Source: Candidatus Poribacteria bacterium
Lineage (GTDB): Bacteria; Poribacteria; WGA-4E; WGA-3G
Assembly (NCBI GenBank): GCA_028821605.1
Contig: JAPPFM010000053.1
Coordinates: 1-64,000, forward strand
Direction: 5' to 3'
Length of the DNA stretch: 64,000 nt
Under the pieces are notes generated by a model. That model did not search any database, was not told the DNA's origin, and worked only from the letters and a program-made list of their open reading frames with translations. Position 1 is the stretch's first letter; each line of letters begins with the position of its first letter. The position numbers and the translations under genes were made by a program. Shown one piece after another: positions 1-8,361 of the stretch.

Positions 1-493
1 GGGCTTGCAAGCTGCGCCCTAAAGCCTTCGCGATTTCTACGAGTTGTTGTTGTCCAATGCCGAGTTCGTGGACGGGTTTATGGAGTGGAATTGTCAATCC
101 GAACTGCGAAAGGAGTTCGCCTGCTTCATGATAGAGGCGATGCCTGTCAATAGTCCCGAATTGACACGGTTCCTTGCCGAGATAGATGTTCTCTGCGACC
201 GTCATCTCTGGGATGAGTGCCAATTCCTGATGGATAATGGCGATCCCGGCGCGTTCTGCGTCGCGCACAGTATGGAATTGCTGTTCGTTCCCATTGATGT
301 ATAGTTGTCCTTCGTAGGTTCCGGACGGATAAACACCACCGAGAATCTTAATCAACGTTGATTTACCAGCACCGTTTTCTCCACACAGCGCATGGATTTC
401 ACCCGGACGCACCTCGAAAGAGACATTGTCTAAGGCGCGCACGCCGGGGAAGTCTTTGGTGATTGCTTGCATGTGGAGAAGTGGGATGGGCAT
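1..493 (-). CDS. Sugar ABC transporter ATP-binding protein (5' part, runs off window)
   Basis: Read on the minus strand from an ATG at 493, the frame stays open to the window edge (164 codons). Visible are a Walker A motif (GENGAGKS, about residues 38-45), a Q-loop region (IIHQEL), the AENIYLG segment and a signature-like LGIGQQQ. This is the N-terminal nucleotide-binding domain typical of the RbsA/XylG/MglA family, which has two fused ATPase domains and powers uptake of ribose, xylose or galactose-type sugars at the inner membrane. The second domain and the permease and binding-protein partners lie outside the window, so the substrate cannot be named. Confidence 0.9.
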   Translation of the reverse strand, partial: MPIPLLHMQAITKDFPGVRALDNVSFEVRPGEIHALCGENGAGKSTLIKILGGVYPSGTYEGQLYINGNEQQFHTVRDAERAGIAIIHQELALIPEMTVAENIYLGKEPCQFGTIDRHRLYHEAGELLSQFGLTIPLHKPVHELGIGQQQLVEIAKALGRSLQA

Positions 494-713
494 TGCTCGT
501 TGATACTCCAATACTCAGTTTTTAGTTATTATAGCAGCAGTGGTAATGTAAATCAAGTTTTTCGTAGGGCTGTTTATAGTGAATCATAAAAATGGATAGA
601 CATTTCTGTCGCATGCGTAATTTTGCTTGATAGATACGATGTAAAATGGTATCATACACTATGTATATCCTCATATAAAATGGACTGTTAATTAACGAAA
701 TAGCATTTTTTCT

Positions 714-742
714 TTGATATATATCTAAATATATGTTATACT
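714..742 (+). promoter_or_regulatory. Sigma70-like promoter for the 789 gene
   Basis: TTGATA (714-719), a 17-base spacer and TATACT (737-742) sit about 45 bases before the start codon in a strikingly AT-rich stretch. The rest of 494-776 holds no gene; it separates the divergent ABC-transporter gene from this one. Confidence 0.6.
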
Positions 743-788
743 AATTATATATTTAGAAATTTGGCGTATTTGGAAATTGGAGGGTATT

Positions 789-1634
789 ATGGCTGAAGAA
801 AAAAAGGACGAAATGGTACCGGTTACGGCTGAATACGAAGTCGTTGATCAGGTGGATGATCAGGCGATCATTGAATTGATGACCGGACAGACGATTCAGG
901 ATTATGTCTATTCCTTTAAACAGGGGGGACGCACCGTCGAGGGATTGACCTTAGCGGGCATTAACGAAGCCGCAAACCGCCGCGGCGGTATCCAGATTGA
1001 AGAGATCGAATACGAGGAACGCGAACATTCTTGGATTGCAACTGCCAAAGCTGTTGATACAATCACGGGTTCGTCTCGTTATGGCGCGTATGAACAACTG
1101 AAGATGGCTGGGAACCGTCCCGATCCGTTCGCTTTCACCAAAGCAATTCATAAAGCACAACGTAACGCAATTAAACAGTTAATACCTGTGCCGGTCATCC
1201 GTGAGGTGCTGAATTTCTATCTCCACCGAAAAGCAGGAAGTGGCAATGCGACACAACAACCGCTGCCGCAACAGAGTGATGGAAATATCGCTAACGCACA
1301 GAAGGCTGCCTTCGCGATTGCAAACAATCTGGAAGGGCCTCTTGGAGAGAAGGGCATTACTAAGGCAGATCTCTGGAATTACATCAAGCGTAAATACAGT
1401 GTGGAATCCCGGAACGATATGAGTGAAATGCAATGGACCCAGCTTTCCGCTGAACTAAAAGCAGCGGAAACCGCACCAAAGTTGCTGGATGAATTGTGTG
1501 AGCGAATTAAGCAATTAACGGCAGCTTCGCAGGAGAGCGAGGTCCCTGAATCTGAGGAATCCGCGAATCAAGAGACTGCTTCTTCCGATGGCGCGCCAGC
1601 AGAAAATACACAACCCCAAGAGTCACCTTTTTAG
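789..1634 (+). CDS. Conserved protein, possibly a single-strand-annealing/recombination type
   Basis: The ATG at 789 is preferred over an upstream in-frame TTG (777) because GGAGGG at 779-784 overlaps that TTG and lies just before the ATG. The protein has 281 residues. Its N-terminal two thirds form a compact domain with LTLAGINEAANRRGG, a DPFAFTKA segment and a basic KAQRNAIKQLIP helix. A Gln-rich linker follows, then a small C-terminal helical domain (KADLWNYIKRKYSVESR) and an acidic, Ser/Glu-rich tail ending in PF. The layout resembles RecT/ERF/Rad52-like annealing proteins and some SSB-like proteins with acidic tips, but I do not recognise the family with certainty. A strong promoter precedes it and a terminator follows it, so it is probably monocistronic. 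Confidence 0.75.
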   Translation: MAEEKKDEMVPVTAEYEVVDQVDDQAIIELMTGQTIQDYVYSFKQGGRTVEGLTLAGINEAANRRGGIQIEEIEYEEREHSWIATAKAVDTITGSSRYGAYEQLKMAGNRPDPFAFTKAIHKAQRNAIKQLIPVPVIREVLNFYLHRKAGSGNATQQPLPQQSDGNIANAQKAAFAIANNLEGPLGEKGITKADLWNYIKRKYSVESRNDMSEMQWTQLSAELKAAETAPKLLDELCERIKQLTAASQESEVPESEESANQETASSDGAPAENTQPQESPF

Positions 1635-1662
1635 TTTATACTGCCACACTCATTGATAATAA

Positions 1663-1711
1663 GTTCCGTTGTTGGCACGGTTTCAGACCACGCCAGCAGC
1701 GGAACAATTTT
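1663..1711 (+). terminator. Intrinsic terminator after the 789 gene
   Basis: A 13-pair stem (1663-1675 with 1693-1705, two G-U pairs) is followed by AATTTT. It lies between the convergent genes ending at 1634 and 1782 and may serve one or both. Confidence 0.6.
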
Positions 1712-1781
1712 CACAATAGATAAGGGGATTTAGCGCGTTTCTTCCGTGAGGCGTTCTTATTGAAAAATACTCTCAAACTAT

Positions 1782-2672
1782 TTATGAGATGCCTTGTAGA
1801 TATTCTCGGCTCCGCAAGGCATCTTGTAGCGAATGCGCAGTCGGTGTGTTCTCAAGGAGCAGATCGCCAGTATAGTGCCGTGTTTTCAGATGTTCCGCAA
1901 TTGCACGGAAGTCAACGAATCCATTGTCCACTTCTGAGAGAACCCCGTCCGCCGTTTTTTGCTTGAAGTGTACCGACGTGAGATCCTCCATTTTAACGGC
2001 ACCCCAGAATTCGTCCGGTGAATTCAACGTTGTTCCGTCAACGCGGTAGGTATTTGTCTCGTCGTACGTGAGTTTGGCACCGCCCGCGAGGGCTAACTTC
2101 AAGGTTAGTGTGGCGGTTTGTCGGGCATTTTCTACGGCGAAAATCATCGGATAGTCCGGTAAGAGTGCTTTGTAACGCTTTAGATTCGCAATGGCAGCGG
2201 ATTCGTCAATATCCCCTTCGCTGTCGAGATCGACAAGGCGGAGCCGAGCGCGCGCTGGACAGAGTAGATATGCCAGTTTCTTAGCACAAATAATCTGTTG
2301 CGTGTCTGCTTGCGTGTCGTTTGGCACTGAAAGCCAAGGGTGGGACATTGCATAACTCAAGGTAAGTCCAGATGCTTTTTCGACGAATCGTGCGACCTCT
2401 TCAAAAAGTTGCGGATGTTTTGTTTCATAAGATTGACTATTCCAGACAGCGTCGCAGATGGATCTGAATTCAGCATCGGTATACGCGGACATTGCGGATT
2501 CGAGTTGTTGAACGAGTTCGCCGAATTCGGAGTTGCGGAGGTAATCGCCTTCGCGTACTTCCATATCCTTGAACCTATTTGTGCCGAATTCCACCATCAG
2601 TTCATCGAAGCGTGTCCCTTTTTCTACCTCTTGGGTCCAGATATTGGTTACAATTCCGAGTTTCTCAAACAT
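1782..2672 (-). CDS. Sugar phosphate isomerase/epimerase-like TIM-barrel protein
   Basis: The 296-residue product starts MFEKLGIVTNIWTQEVEKGTRFDEL. It has the general layout of the xylose isomerase-like TIM-barrel (AP endonuclease family 2) superfamily: an N-terminal strand, a long helical region, a segment with metal-ligand-type acidic residues (LRLVDLDSEGD, MIFAVENARQ) and a C-terminal VDFRAIAEHL...GDLLLEN. Related proteins isomerise or epimerise keto-sugars or inositols. The usual EN-G and D-H ligands are only partly obvious, so both the substrate and the enzymatic activity are uncertain. Confidence 0.75.
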   Translation of the reverse strand: MFEKLGIVTNIWTQEVEKGTRFDELMVEFGTNRFKDMEVREGDYLRNSEFGELVQQLESAMSAYTDAEFRSICDAVWNSQSYETKHPQLFEEVARFVEKASGLTLSYAMSHPWLSVPNDTQADTQQIICAKKLAYLLCPARARLRLVDLDSEGDIDESAAIANLKRYKALLPDYPMIFAVENARQTATLTLKLALAGGAKLTYDETNTYRVDGTTLNSPDEFWGAVKMEDLTSVHFKQKTADGVLSEVDNGFVDFRAIAEHLKTRHYTGDLLLENTPTAHSLQDALRSREYLQGIS

Positions 2673-2702
2673 TTTGACATCCTTTACGTTTTAAAGTATT
2701 GG

Positions 2703-2790
2703 GGATTACGCAATTTCTAATAAAAACCTACGGTCTACACGCCGCTGGCGAGGTTTCAAACCTCGCCAGCGAAGGATGCTGCGTAAGTCC
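2703..2790. mobile_element. MITE-like element, family A (copy 1)
   Basis: The right end reads TGCGTAAGTCC and the left end GGATTACGCAA, a degenerate inverted partner lacking one base. In the middle is a perfect palindrome at 2744-2770 (GCTGGCGAGGTTT, one base, then its complement). The same ends and core recur at 17669-17781 and 29429-29517. It has no coding capacity and lies between divergently transcribed genes, just upstream of tenA. Confidence 0.7.
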
Positions 2791-2847
2791 TAAGTATGAT
2801 ATACAACTGAGATTATCATATATTTCTAAGGAGTTTTGATAATACCT

Positions 2848-3525
2848 ATGGCAGAAAATAAAAAATTTACCGATGAACTCAGACTCGCCGCCGCACCGAT
2901 TTGGGAAGCCGATCTTAAACACCCGTTTGTTCGCGGTATTGCTGATGGAAGTCTCCCCACGGAGAAATTCAAATTCTACCTTATTCAGGATTATCTTTTC
3001 CTATTGGACTATAGTCGTGTGTTCGCGCACGGTGCTATCAAGGCTCATGATGAGGCCACGATGGCGATGTTTGCGGATCTTCTCAACGCGACGCTGAATA
3101 CCGAAATGGATTTGCATCGTGGATATTGCGAGAAATTTGGTATCTCTGCCGCTGAAATGGAAGCCGCACCGATTGCACCTACAACGCATGCTTACACCCG
3201 ACATCTGCTCAATGTGGCGGAAGTCGGTACTTTGGCGGATCTCGTTGCGGGTGTTCTGCCGTGTCAGTGGGGCTATGCTGAGATCGGTACAACACTTGCC
3301 GAACAAGGTGGTTCACCGGAACCGCTCTATCAGGAGTGGATTGATATGTATGCCTCGCCTGAGTTCCTCTCACTCGGCGAGTGGTTACGCGGTCTACTTA
3401 ACAATCTCGTAGTGGCGTATAGTCCTGCCGAAAAAGAACGGATTAAAAACTACTTCTTGATGAGTAGCCGTTATGAATACCTTTTTTGGGAGATGGCTTA
3501 CACACAAGAAGCGTGGAAAATTTAG
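2848..3525 (+). CDS. tenA: Thiaminase II / aminopyrimidine aminohydrolase
   Basis: The ATG at 2848 (225 residues) is chosen over a TTG at 2836, which would nearly touch the AAGGAG at 2828-2833; the spacing to the ATG is long (14). Hallmarks of the TenA family are present: FKFYLIQDYLFLLDY, an active-site Cys in LPCQWGYAEIG, and a C-terminal SSRYEYLFWEMAY with the catalytic-type Glu. TenA hydrolyses aminopyrimidine breakdown products of thiamin to HMP for salvage in the cytosol. I see no TPP riboswitch upstream; the leader carries a MITE-like repeat instead. The last bases overlap the convergent kinase gene. Confidence 0.92.
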   Translation: MAENKKFTDELRLAAAPIWEADLKHPFVRGIADGSLPTEKFKFYLIQDYLFLLDYSRVFAHGAIKAHDEATMAMFADLLNATLNTEMDLHRGYCEKFGISAAEMEAAPIAPTTHAYTRHLLNVAEVGTLADLVAGVLPCQWGYAEIGTTLAEQGGSPEPLYQEWIDMYASPEFLSLGEWLRGLLNNLVVAYSPAEKERIKNYFLMSSRYEYLFWEMAYTQEAWKI

Positions 3526-5351
3526 TCTGAGAGCGGCACGGCGACATGGAATACGCTCCCTTGCCCTAAAACGCTGTCCAGCCATATCCTTCCGTTATGA
3601 CGGAGTACAATGTGCTTAGCGATCGCGAGTCCTAAGCCGGTTCCTCCCATTTCTTGCGCGCGTCCTTTGTCCACTCGGTAAAATCGCTCAAACACGCGAG
3701 ACTGGGATTCCATCGGGATACCGATACCCGTATCTTTTACGTGCACGATGACTTCCTCCATGCTCATATCGAGTTCGTCAAATACGTCGCTTATGTCAGT
3801 CTCTGCCGAGACCGTGATGGTGCCGCCGTCTGGTGTATATTTAATTGCGTTGTCAATCAGATTTACAAAAATCTGCATGAAAAGTTGCTGATCTATGTTG
3901 ACCTCTGGAAGGTCGTCAGGAATCTCCCATTTTAAAGCCAATCCCGATTCCTCTAATAACGGTTCAAACACGTCTAAAATTGGCTCATGGAAAGTATTGA
4001 GGTGGTGGGACGAGCGTTTCAATTCCACTTCACCTAACTCCAACCGAGAGAGTTCCAACAGGTCCGAAACCAACCTTGAAAGTCGGGTTGAATGGTTGAG
4101 GATTTTCACAATAAATTGTTCACCCGTCTTCGTCCGAACGGAATCCTCACCGAGTAGCGTTTCGGCGTACCCTCGAATTGTTGTGAGTGGTGTCCGGAGT
4201 TCATGTGAGACATTCGCCACAAAATCGGCGCGAATCCGCTCTAATTGCCGTTCCCTGGTGACATCATGGATAACGATAATGTACTCTTGACCAGCAGAAA
4301 CTGGCACGACCGTGACCTCTACCTCCGGTTCTGTTAGGTTACCGAGACGGATTTCTGCGAACGCGACAGCTTCTGTCTGTTCTGCCTTCTGCAGCAGTGC
4401 TTGGAGTTCAGGGATCCGGTTGATTTCGATCAGTGCTTTGCCAATATAATCGCCAGGTAGGCCCAACATGGAGATAGCTGTTGGATTGGCATAGGTAATC
4501 TCAGACACCCCGTTCACGAGTAGTACACCTTCTCCCATGTTCGTTAAGATGGTTTCCGAGCGTCGGTGTTCTTCTGAAATTTTGTCAATCTGTTCCTGTA
4601 CCCTATCAGCCATTAGGTTGAAATTCTGGGAGAGTTGTCCCAATTCATTCCGAGAATCGACCGGAACACGCGAGTTTATGTTACCAGCAGCAAGCGATTG
4701 GGTCATCTGTGTTAATTTCTCAATCGGCTTTATGATGGCACCGGTGCTAAGGACGCTAAACACAATCGCAAGAATCAATCCGGCTACACTCGCAATTAGG
4801 ACCGTCCGTCGAAGGTCGCTGATCGCTGTATTGACGGCTTCCATCGGAAGCGCGACACGGCAGATACCGATTAGGGTTCCTTTTCCATTTGACGAATCTT
4901 CTGTGTTAGTATTGCGATATATTGGCATCGCGAAGTAACGAAATTCTGTCTGGGTCGTATCGCTGTACCGATCCCGAATCCCAACCCCGTTTTTAAGAGC
5001 GTCTTGTACCTCTGGACGTGCAAGGTGGTTGTCCATCGCCCGTAGTGGTTGTCCATCCCGTTCTGTATCACCCCAGACAGTTCCATCCGTCCCGATGAAG
5101 GTCACCCGTGCCTTTTCGGCCTTTCCGAGTCTATCAACGAGAGGATCTATTGCATCGTAACTAAAGTTAACCTCGGTGGGGAGTTTTTCGATGAAGAATT
5201 CTGTCATGAGTGCTACCTGAATTTCCAATTCACTGGTAATTCGTTTGCTCATGGAGTCTTTGAGCATTGTGCCGAGATAGAAATACATGGCGAGCATCAC
5301 TAAAAGCACAATACCTATGTACCTGAGCGTCTGTTGTGTACGGATGTTCAT
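3522..5351 (-). CDS. Membrane sensor histidine kinase (PhoR/WalK type)
   Basis: A 609-residue kinase with one membrane segment at about 11-29, an extracytoplasmic sensor region, a second membrane segment at about 183-207, then HAMP, PAS (ILTNMGEGVLLVNG), HisKA with the phosphorylated His in SHELRTPLTTIRGYAETLL, and HATPase (NLIDNAIKYTPDGG, DTGIGIP, GGTGLGLAIAKH). All the boxes needed for activity are visible. It autophosphorylates and passes phosphate to a response regulator, but no regulator gene is adjacent, so it is an orphan here. Its stop codon overlaps the tenA stop (convergent). The signal is unknown. Confidence 0.93.
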   Translation of the reverse strand: MNIRTQQTLRYIGIVLLVMLAMYFYLGTMLKDSMSKRITSELEIQVALMTEFFIEKLPTEVNFSYDAIDPLVDRLGKAEKARVTFIGTDGTVWGDTERDGQPLRAMDNHLARPEVQDALKNGVGIRDRYSDTTQTEFRYFAMPIYRNTNTEDSSNGKGTLIGICRVALPMEAVNTAISDLRRTVLIASVAGLILAIVFSVLSTGAIIKPIEKLTQMTQSLAAGNINSRVPVDSRNELGQLSQNFNLMADRVQEQIDKISEEHRRSETILTNMGEGVLLVNGVSEITYANPTAISMLGLPGDYIGKALIEINRIPELQALLQKAEQTEAVAFAEIRLGNLTEPEVEVTVVPVSAGQEYIIVIHDVTRERQLERIRADFVANVSHELRTPLTTIRGYAETLLGEDSVRTKTGEQFIVKILNHSTRLSRLVSDLLELSRLELGEVELKRSSHHLNTFHEPILDVFEPLLEESGLALKWEIPDDLPEVNIDQQLFMQIFVNLIDNAIKYTPDGGTITVSAETDISDVFDELDMSMEEVIVHVKDTGIGIPMESQSRVFERFYRVDKGRAQEMGGTGLGLAIAKHIVLRHNGRIWLDSVLGQGSVFHVAVPLSD

Positions 5352-5543
5352 TTGCGATGCGTCCTTCGGTGCGCGATACTATCTCCTCGTAACCTAAATG
5401 CATAGCAGACAATATAGAAGTCAAATTTTGATATAATCATAGCACGGTTCGGTGTAACTTGCAAGTAGGGATTTGCGACATGCTGTAGGAGGCGGAAATC
5501 CGCAAAAACACTCCGATTCCTGCCTTGGTTTCCTTTTATCTTG

Positions 5544-5572
5544 TTGACATCTAAATCAAATTCTGCTAAACT
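5544..5572 (+). promoter_or_regulatory. Sigma70-like promoter of the aldolase-aroA operon
   Basis: TTGACA (5544-5549), a 17-base spacer and TAAACT (5567-5572) lie about 90 bases before the start at 5660. The 307-base gap from 5352 otherwise shows only an untranslated leader. Confidence 0.7.
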
Positions 5573-5659
5573 AAGGTTTAAAGTCTAACAGATGTGTAAG
5601 GCATTCCTTGCAAGCCATATTAGTGCAAAGATTACAATTACTCCTCATGGGAGGTATGC

Positions 5660-6559
5660 ATGAGTATCCAATTCAAAGGCATTTTTACACCGACAGTAAC
5701 ACCGCTTGACGAAAAAGAGCGCGTCGATGAACGCGGGTTCGTCAATCAACTTAACCGACTGATTAACAGTGGTGTTCACGGTATCTACCTACTCGGGAGT
5801 TCGGGTGAATTTACGACGTTAACAAATACAGAACGCGAACGTGCAATGGACATCGCTCTTAAAGCAATTGGTGGTCGTGTCCCGGTTATCTGTTGTGTAA
5901 TGGATACAAGCACCCAACGCGTTATCCAAAACATTGAAATCGCCGAACAGTTTGGTGTTGATGCAGTCGCTGCGACACCGGGCTACTACTATCCCTCCAC
6001 CGACGATGCGGATCTGATCGAATTTTATCAGACAGTCGCCGCGAGTACGGGACTCCCAGTTTTCATCTATAATATTCCTTCCACCGTTAAAACCTTTATT
6101 AAGCCGCAGATCGTCGTCGAACTCTCGGAAACCTGTGAGAATATCATCGGCGTTAAGGACAGTACCGGTGATTGGACGAACTCCCTCAATCTCATAGCAT
6201 TGCTCGGTGATCGAACAGATTTCTCTATCTTCCTCGGTTCTCATGTTGCACTCGGTGCAGCTGTCCTATTCGGTGCAGACGGTGGTGTTGTCTCGATCGC
6301 AAACGTCGCTCCGAAAGAATCGGTCGCGCTCTACAACGCTGCGAAGGCACGTGATATTGATGAAGTCCATCGGCTACAAAAGTGGATGCTGCGGCTCAGT
6401 AAGATGTATACCTACGGACAGGGGGTCAGCGGTATGAAAGCATGTCTGGAAATTTTGGGAGTCTGCAGCGCACGCACGACAAGCCCACTACTACCCCTCA
6501 CTGATGCCGAGAAAGCGGAACTCCGCGAATTGCTAATGGAATTGGGAGTGCGTGAATGA
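5660..6559 (+). CDS. DHDPS/N-acetylneuraminate lyase family aldolase
   Basis: A 299-residue class I aldolase of the DapA superfamily. The family loop reads GSSGEFTTL, the proton-relay Tyr lies in FIYNIPST and the Schiff-base Lys in IIGVKDSTGDW. GSSGE instead of the GTTGE common in true dihydrodipicolinate synthase leaves open another pyruvate-dependent role, such as a 2-keto-3-deoxy acid or sialic acid aldolase. GGGAGG at 5649-5654 supports the start. Its last four bases (ATGA) overlap aroA, so the two are translationally coupled. Such pairing could fit amino-acid biosynthesis, but it does not prove the substrate. Confidence 0.88.
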   Translation: MSIQFKGIFTPTVTPLDEKERVDERGFVNQLNRLINSGVHGIYLLGSSGEFTTLTNTERERAMDIALKAIGGRVPVICCVMDTSTQRVIQNIEIAEQFGVDAVAATPGYYYPSTDDADLIEFYQTVAASTGLPVFIYNIPSTVKTFIKPQIVVELSETCENIIGVKDSTGDWTNSLNLIALLGDRTDFSIFLGSHVALGAAVLFGADGGVVSIANVAPKESVALYNAAKARDIDEVHRLQKWMLRLSKMYTYGQGVSGMKACLEILGVCSARTTSPLLPLTDAEKAELRELLMELGVRE

Positions 6560-7827
6560 TTGAAATACAACCCCTTCGTAAGCCGCTTGATGCTACGATA
6601 GAGGTACCCGGTTCCAAAAGTTATACGAATCGGGCACTGTTAGTTGCTGCAATGGCACGCGGTGCTTCAACGGTGACGGGTGCTCTCTTTAGCGATGATA
6701 CGCGTTATATGTGCGATGCCTTGCGGAAACTCGGTGTTGAGATTGAGGCTGATGAGAAGCGGGCAACGTTCAATGTACACGGAAATGGTGGCAGTATTCC
6801 AGTTTCGGGTACTGAGCTCTATATCGGGAACTCAGGCACCACCTCGCGTTCTCTTACCGCTTACGTTTCGTTAGGTCATGGAAAATTCGTCATTGATGGC
6901 GATGAACCGATGCGACACGGTCGTCCTATCTCTGACTTACTGGACGCGTTGAGACAAATTGGGGTTTCAGCGCGCTCACAATTTGAGAACGGACATCTTC
7001 CTGTCATCGTCGAAGCAAATGGACTTACGGGTGGAAAAACTCGACTTGATGTCAGTAAGAGCAGTCAATTCTTAACTGCGTTGCTCCTCATCGCGCCGTG
7101 TGCCAAAGACGACATGGAGATTGAGGTTGTCGGTGCCCGAGAAATGCCTTATATTGATATCACACGATCAGTCATGGCGGCGTTTGGTGTGCAGGTCATA
7201 AGCGAAGACTACAAGTTTTTTCGGATTGAAGGTGGTCAGCAGTATCAGCCACGGGTCTATAACATAGAGCCGGATGCCTCCAACGCCTCCTACTTCTTTG
7301 CTGCCGCTGCACTCACCGGTGGACGTGTCACTGTCCAACACCTAAATTTAGATTCTGCACAAGGTGATCTTCAGTTTGTACATATCTTAGAACAGATGGG
7401 CTGTCGGACCACCGTTTCTAACATAGGTATTACCGTTACCGGACCGCGCCAATTAAAAGGGATTGATGTCGATATGCGGACGATTTCGGATACTGCCTTG
7501 ACCCTCGCGGCGATTGCACCCTTCGCCGATAGCAAAGTAACCATCCGCAACATTGAACACACACGCTGGCAAGAGACCGATCGAATCCATGCGATGGTTA
7601 CAGAACTGCGGAAGTTAGGCGTGCCTGTCGTTGAACACCGAGACGGACTCGAAATTTCACCCACCTCTATTAACCCCGCTGCGATTGATACCTACGAAGA
7701 TCACCGCGTAGCAATGGCGTTCTCGCTCGTCGGCTTAAAAACACACGGAATTCGGATTAATAACCCAGACTGTGTCAGCAAAACGTTTCCGAATTATTTT
7801 GAGGTGCTGCGCGAGTTATATTCTTGA
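6556..7827 (+). CDS. aroA: 3-phosphoshikimate 1-carboxyvinyltransferase (EPSP synthase)
   Basis: A 423-residue protein of normal length that joins PEP to shikimate-3-phosphate in chorismate synthesis. Visible signatures are PGSKSYTNRALL at the N terminus, GNSGTTSRS (the usual NAGTA(M)R loop in a variant form), DGDEPMRHGRPI, the SSQFLTALLL substrate loop, ETDRIHAM and DHRVAMAFSLVG near the C terminus. The variant second loop is of interest because that loop touches PEP and the glyphosate site, though I cannot assign class I or II from sequence alone. Second gene of the operon with the 5660 aldolase. Confidence 0.95.
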   Translation: MIEIQPLRKPLDATIEVPGSKSYTNRALLVAAMARGASTVTGALFSDDTRYMCDALRKLGVEIEADEKRATFNVHGNGGSIPVSGTELYIGNSGTTSRSLTAYVSLGHGKFVIDGDEPMRHGRPISDLLDALRQIGVSARSQFENGHLPVIVEANGLTGGKTRLDVSKSSQFLTALLLIAPCAKDDMEIEVVGAREMPYIDITRSVMAAFGVQVISEDYKFFRIEGGQQYQPRVYNIEPDASNASYFFAAAALTGGRVTVQHLNLDSAQGDLQFVHILEQMGCRTTVSNIGITVTGPRQLKGIDVDMRTISDTALTLAAIAPFADSKVTIRNIEHTRWQETDRIHAMVTELRKLGVPVVEHRDGLEISPTSINPAAIDTYEDHRVAMAFSLVGLKTHGIRINNPDCVSKTFPNYFEVLRELYS

Positions 7828-7961
7828 GGGTGTATCTTTATGTAGGGGCTAAAATAGGTAAACTAAAAACCAATACCGCTATTTCGGCTCTTGGCAAAAT
7901 TAGCAATTGATGTGTTTTCATGGTATCCTTGAATTATCACATTTTTGGGGAGAACTGACAC

Positions 7962-8213
7962 ATGAAATATGATAAACAAACAACACAGGCATTTAACAAC
8001 CTCGTTACCTGCAATCCGAGAATTATGAGCGGCACGCCTGTTTTCAAAAACACGCGTGTTCCCATCAAAAACCTCATTGACTATTTAGAAGCAGGTGATA
8101 GTTTAGATGAATTTTTAGAGGATTTTCCTTCTGTCAGTCGTAAACAGGCTAGGCAAGCTTTGGAGTTAGCAAAGGAGATGTTGCTCACGCAAGCCTATGC
8201 ATATTCTGATTGA
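7962..8213 (+). CDS. DUF433 antitoxin-like protein
   Basis: An 83-residue protein with the DUF433 core IMSGTPVFKNTRVPIKNLID and the C-terminal SRKQARQALELAKEML helix. It forms a small winged or homeodomain-like HTH. GGGGAG lies 9 bases before the ATG. DUF433 proteins usually sit just before, and overlap, a DUF5615 PIN-like ribonuclease and are treated as its antitoxin. That partner begins here at 8197, overlapping the end of this gene, but is broken after 22 codons. Confidence 0.85.
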   Translation: MKYDKQTTQAFNNLVTCNPRIMSGTPVFKNTRVPIKNLIDYLEAGDSLDEFLEDFPSVSRKQARQALELAKEMLLTQAYAYSD

Positions 8214-8265
8214 TGAATGTTTACCTAAAAAACTGAAACAAGAGTTACGTAACCATACGGGATGA
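8197..8265 (+). pseudogene. Truncated DUF5615 PIN-like toxin (N-terminal remnant)
   Basis: Overlapping the DUF433 gene by 17 bases in another frame, an ATG opens 22 codons beginning MHILIDECLPKKLKQELRNH. This is the characteristic first strand and helix of DUF5615 PIN-like nucleases, with the first catalytic Asp and Glu (IDE). A TGA then ends it, far short of the usual ~110-120 residues, and no continuation is visible in the other frames. The toxin is therefore inactive and the antitoxin orphaned. Confidence 0.65.
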
Positions 8266-8275
8266 AACAGGCTAA

Positions 8276-8356
8276 CTTGTTTCGGGTGGAGTCTACTTTA
8301 TACGATTCGTTGCGGGAGATTTTGCTGCAACACAACAAGTGGTGATAGTGAAATAG
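8276..8356 (+). pseudogene. Remnant of a secretion-tail (T9SS/FlgD-like) C terminus
   Basis: Straight after the toxin remnant, in a different frame and behind a TAA, 26 codons end in TAG and contain GVYFIRFVAGDFAATQ followed by a valine-rich stretch closing in K. This matches the closing strand pattern of type IX secretion or FlgD-like C-terminal domains (GxYxxRLxAGxFxxTxKxxxxK). It has no start and no upstream domain, so it is a leftover 3' end of a secreted-protein gene. Confidence 0.45.
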
Positions 8357-8361
8357 GACTA

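Noticed and set aside
2700-2847. TPP riboswitch upstream of tenA
   Set aside because: No THI-box sequence could be found; the leader is occupied by the MITE-like element.
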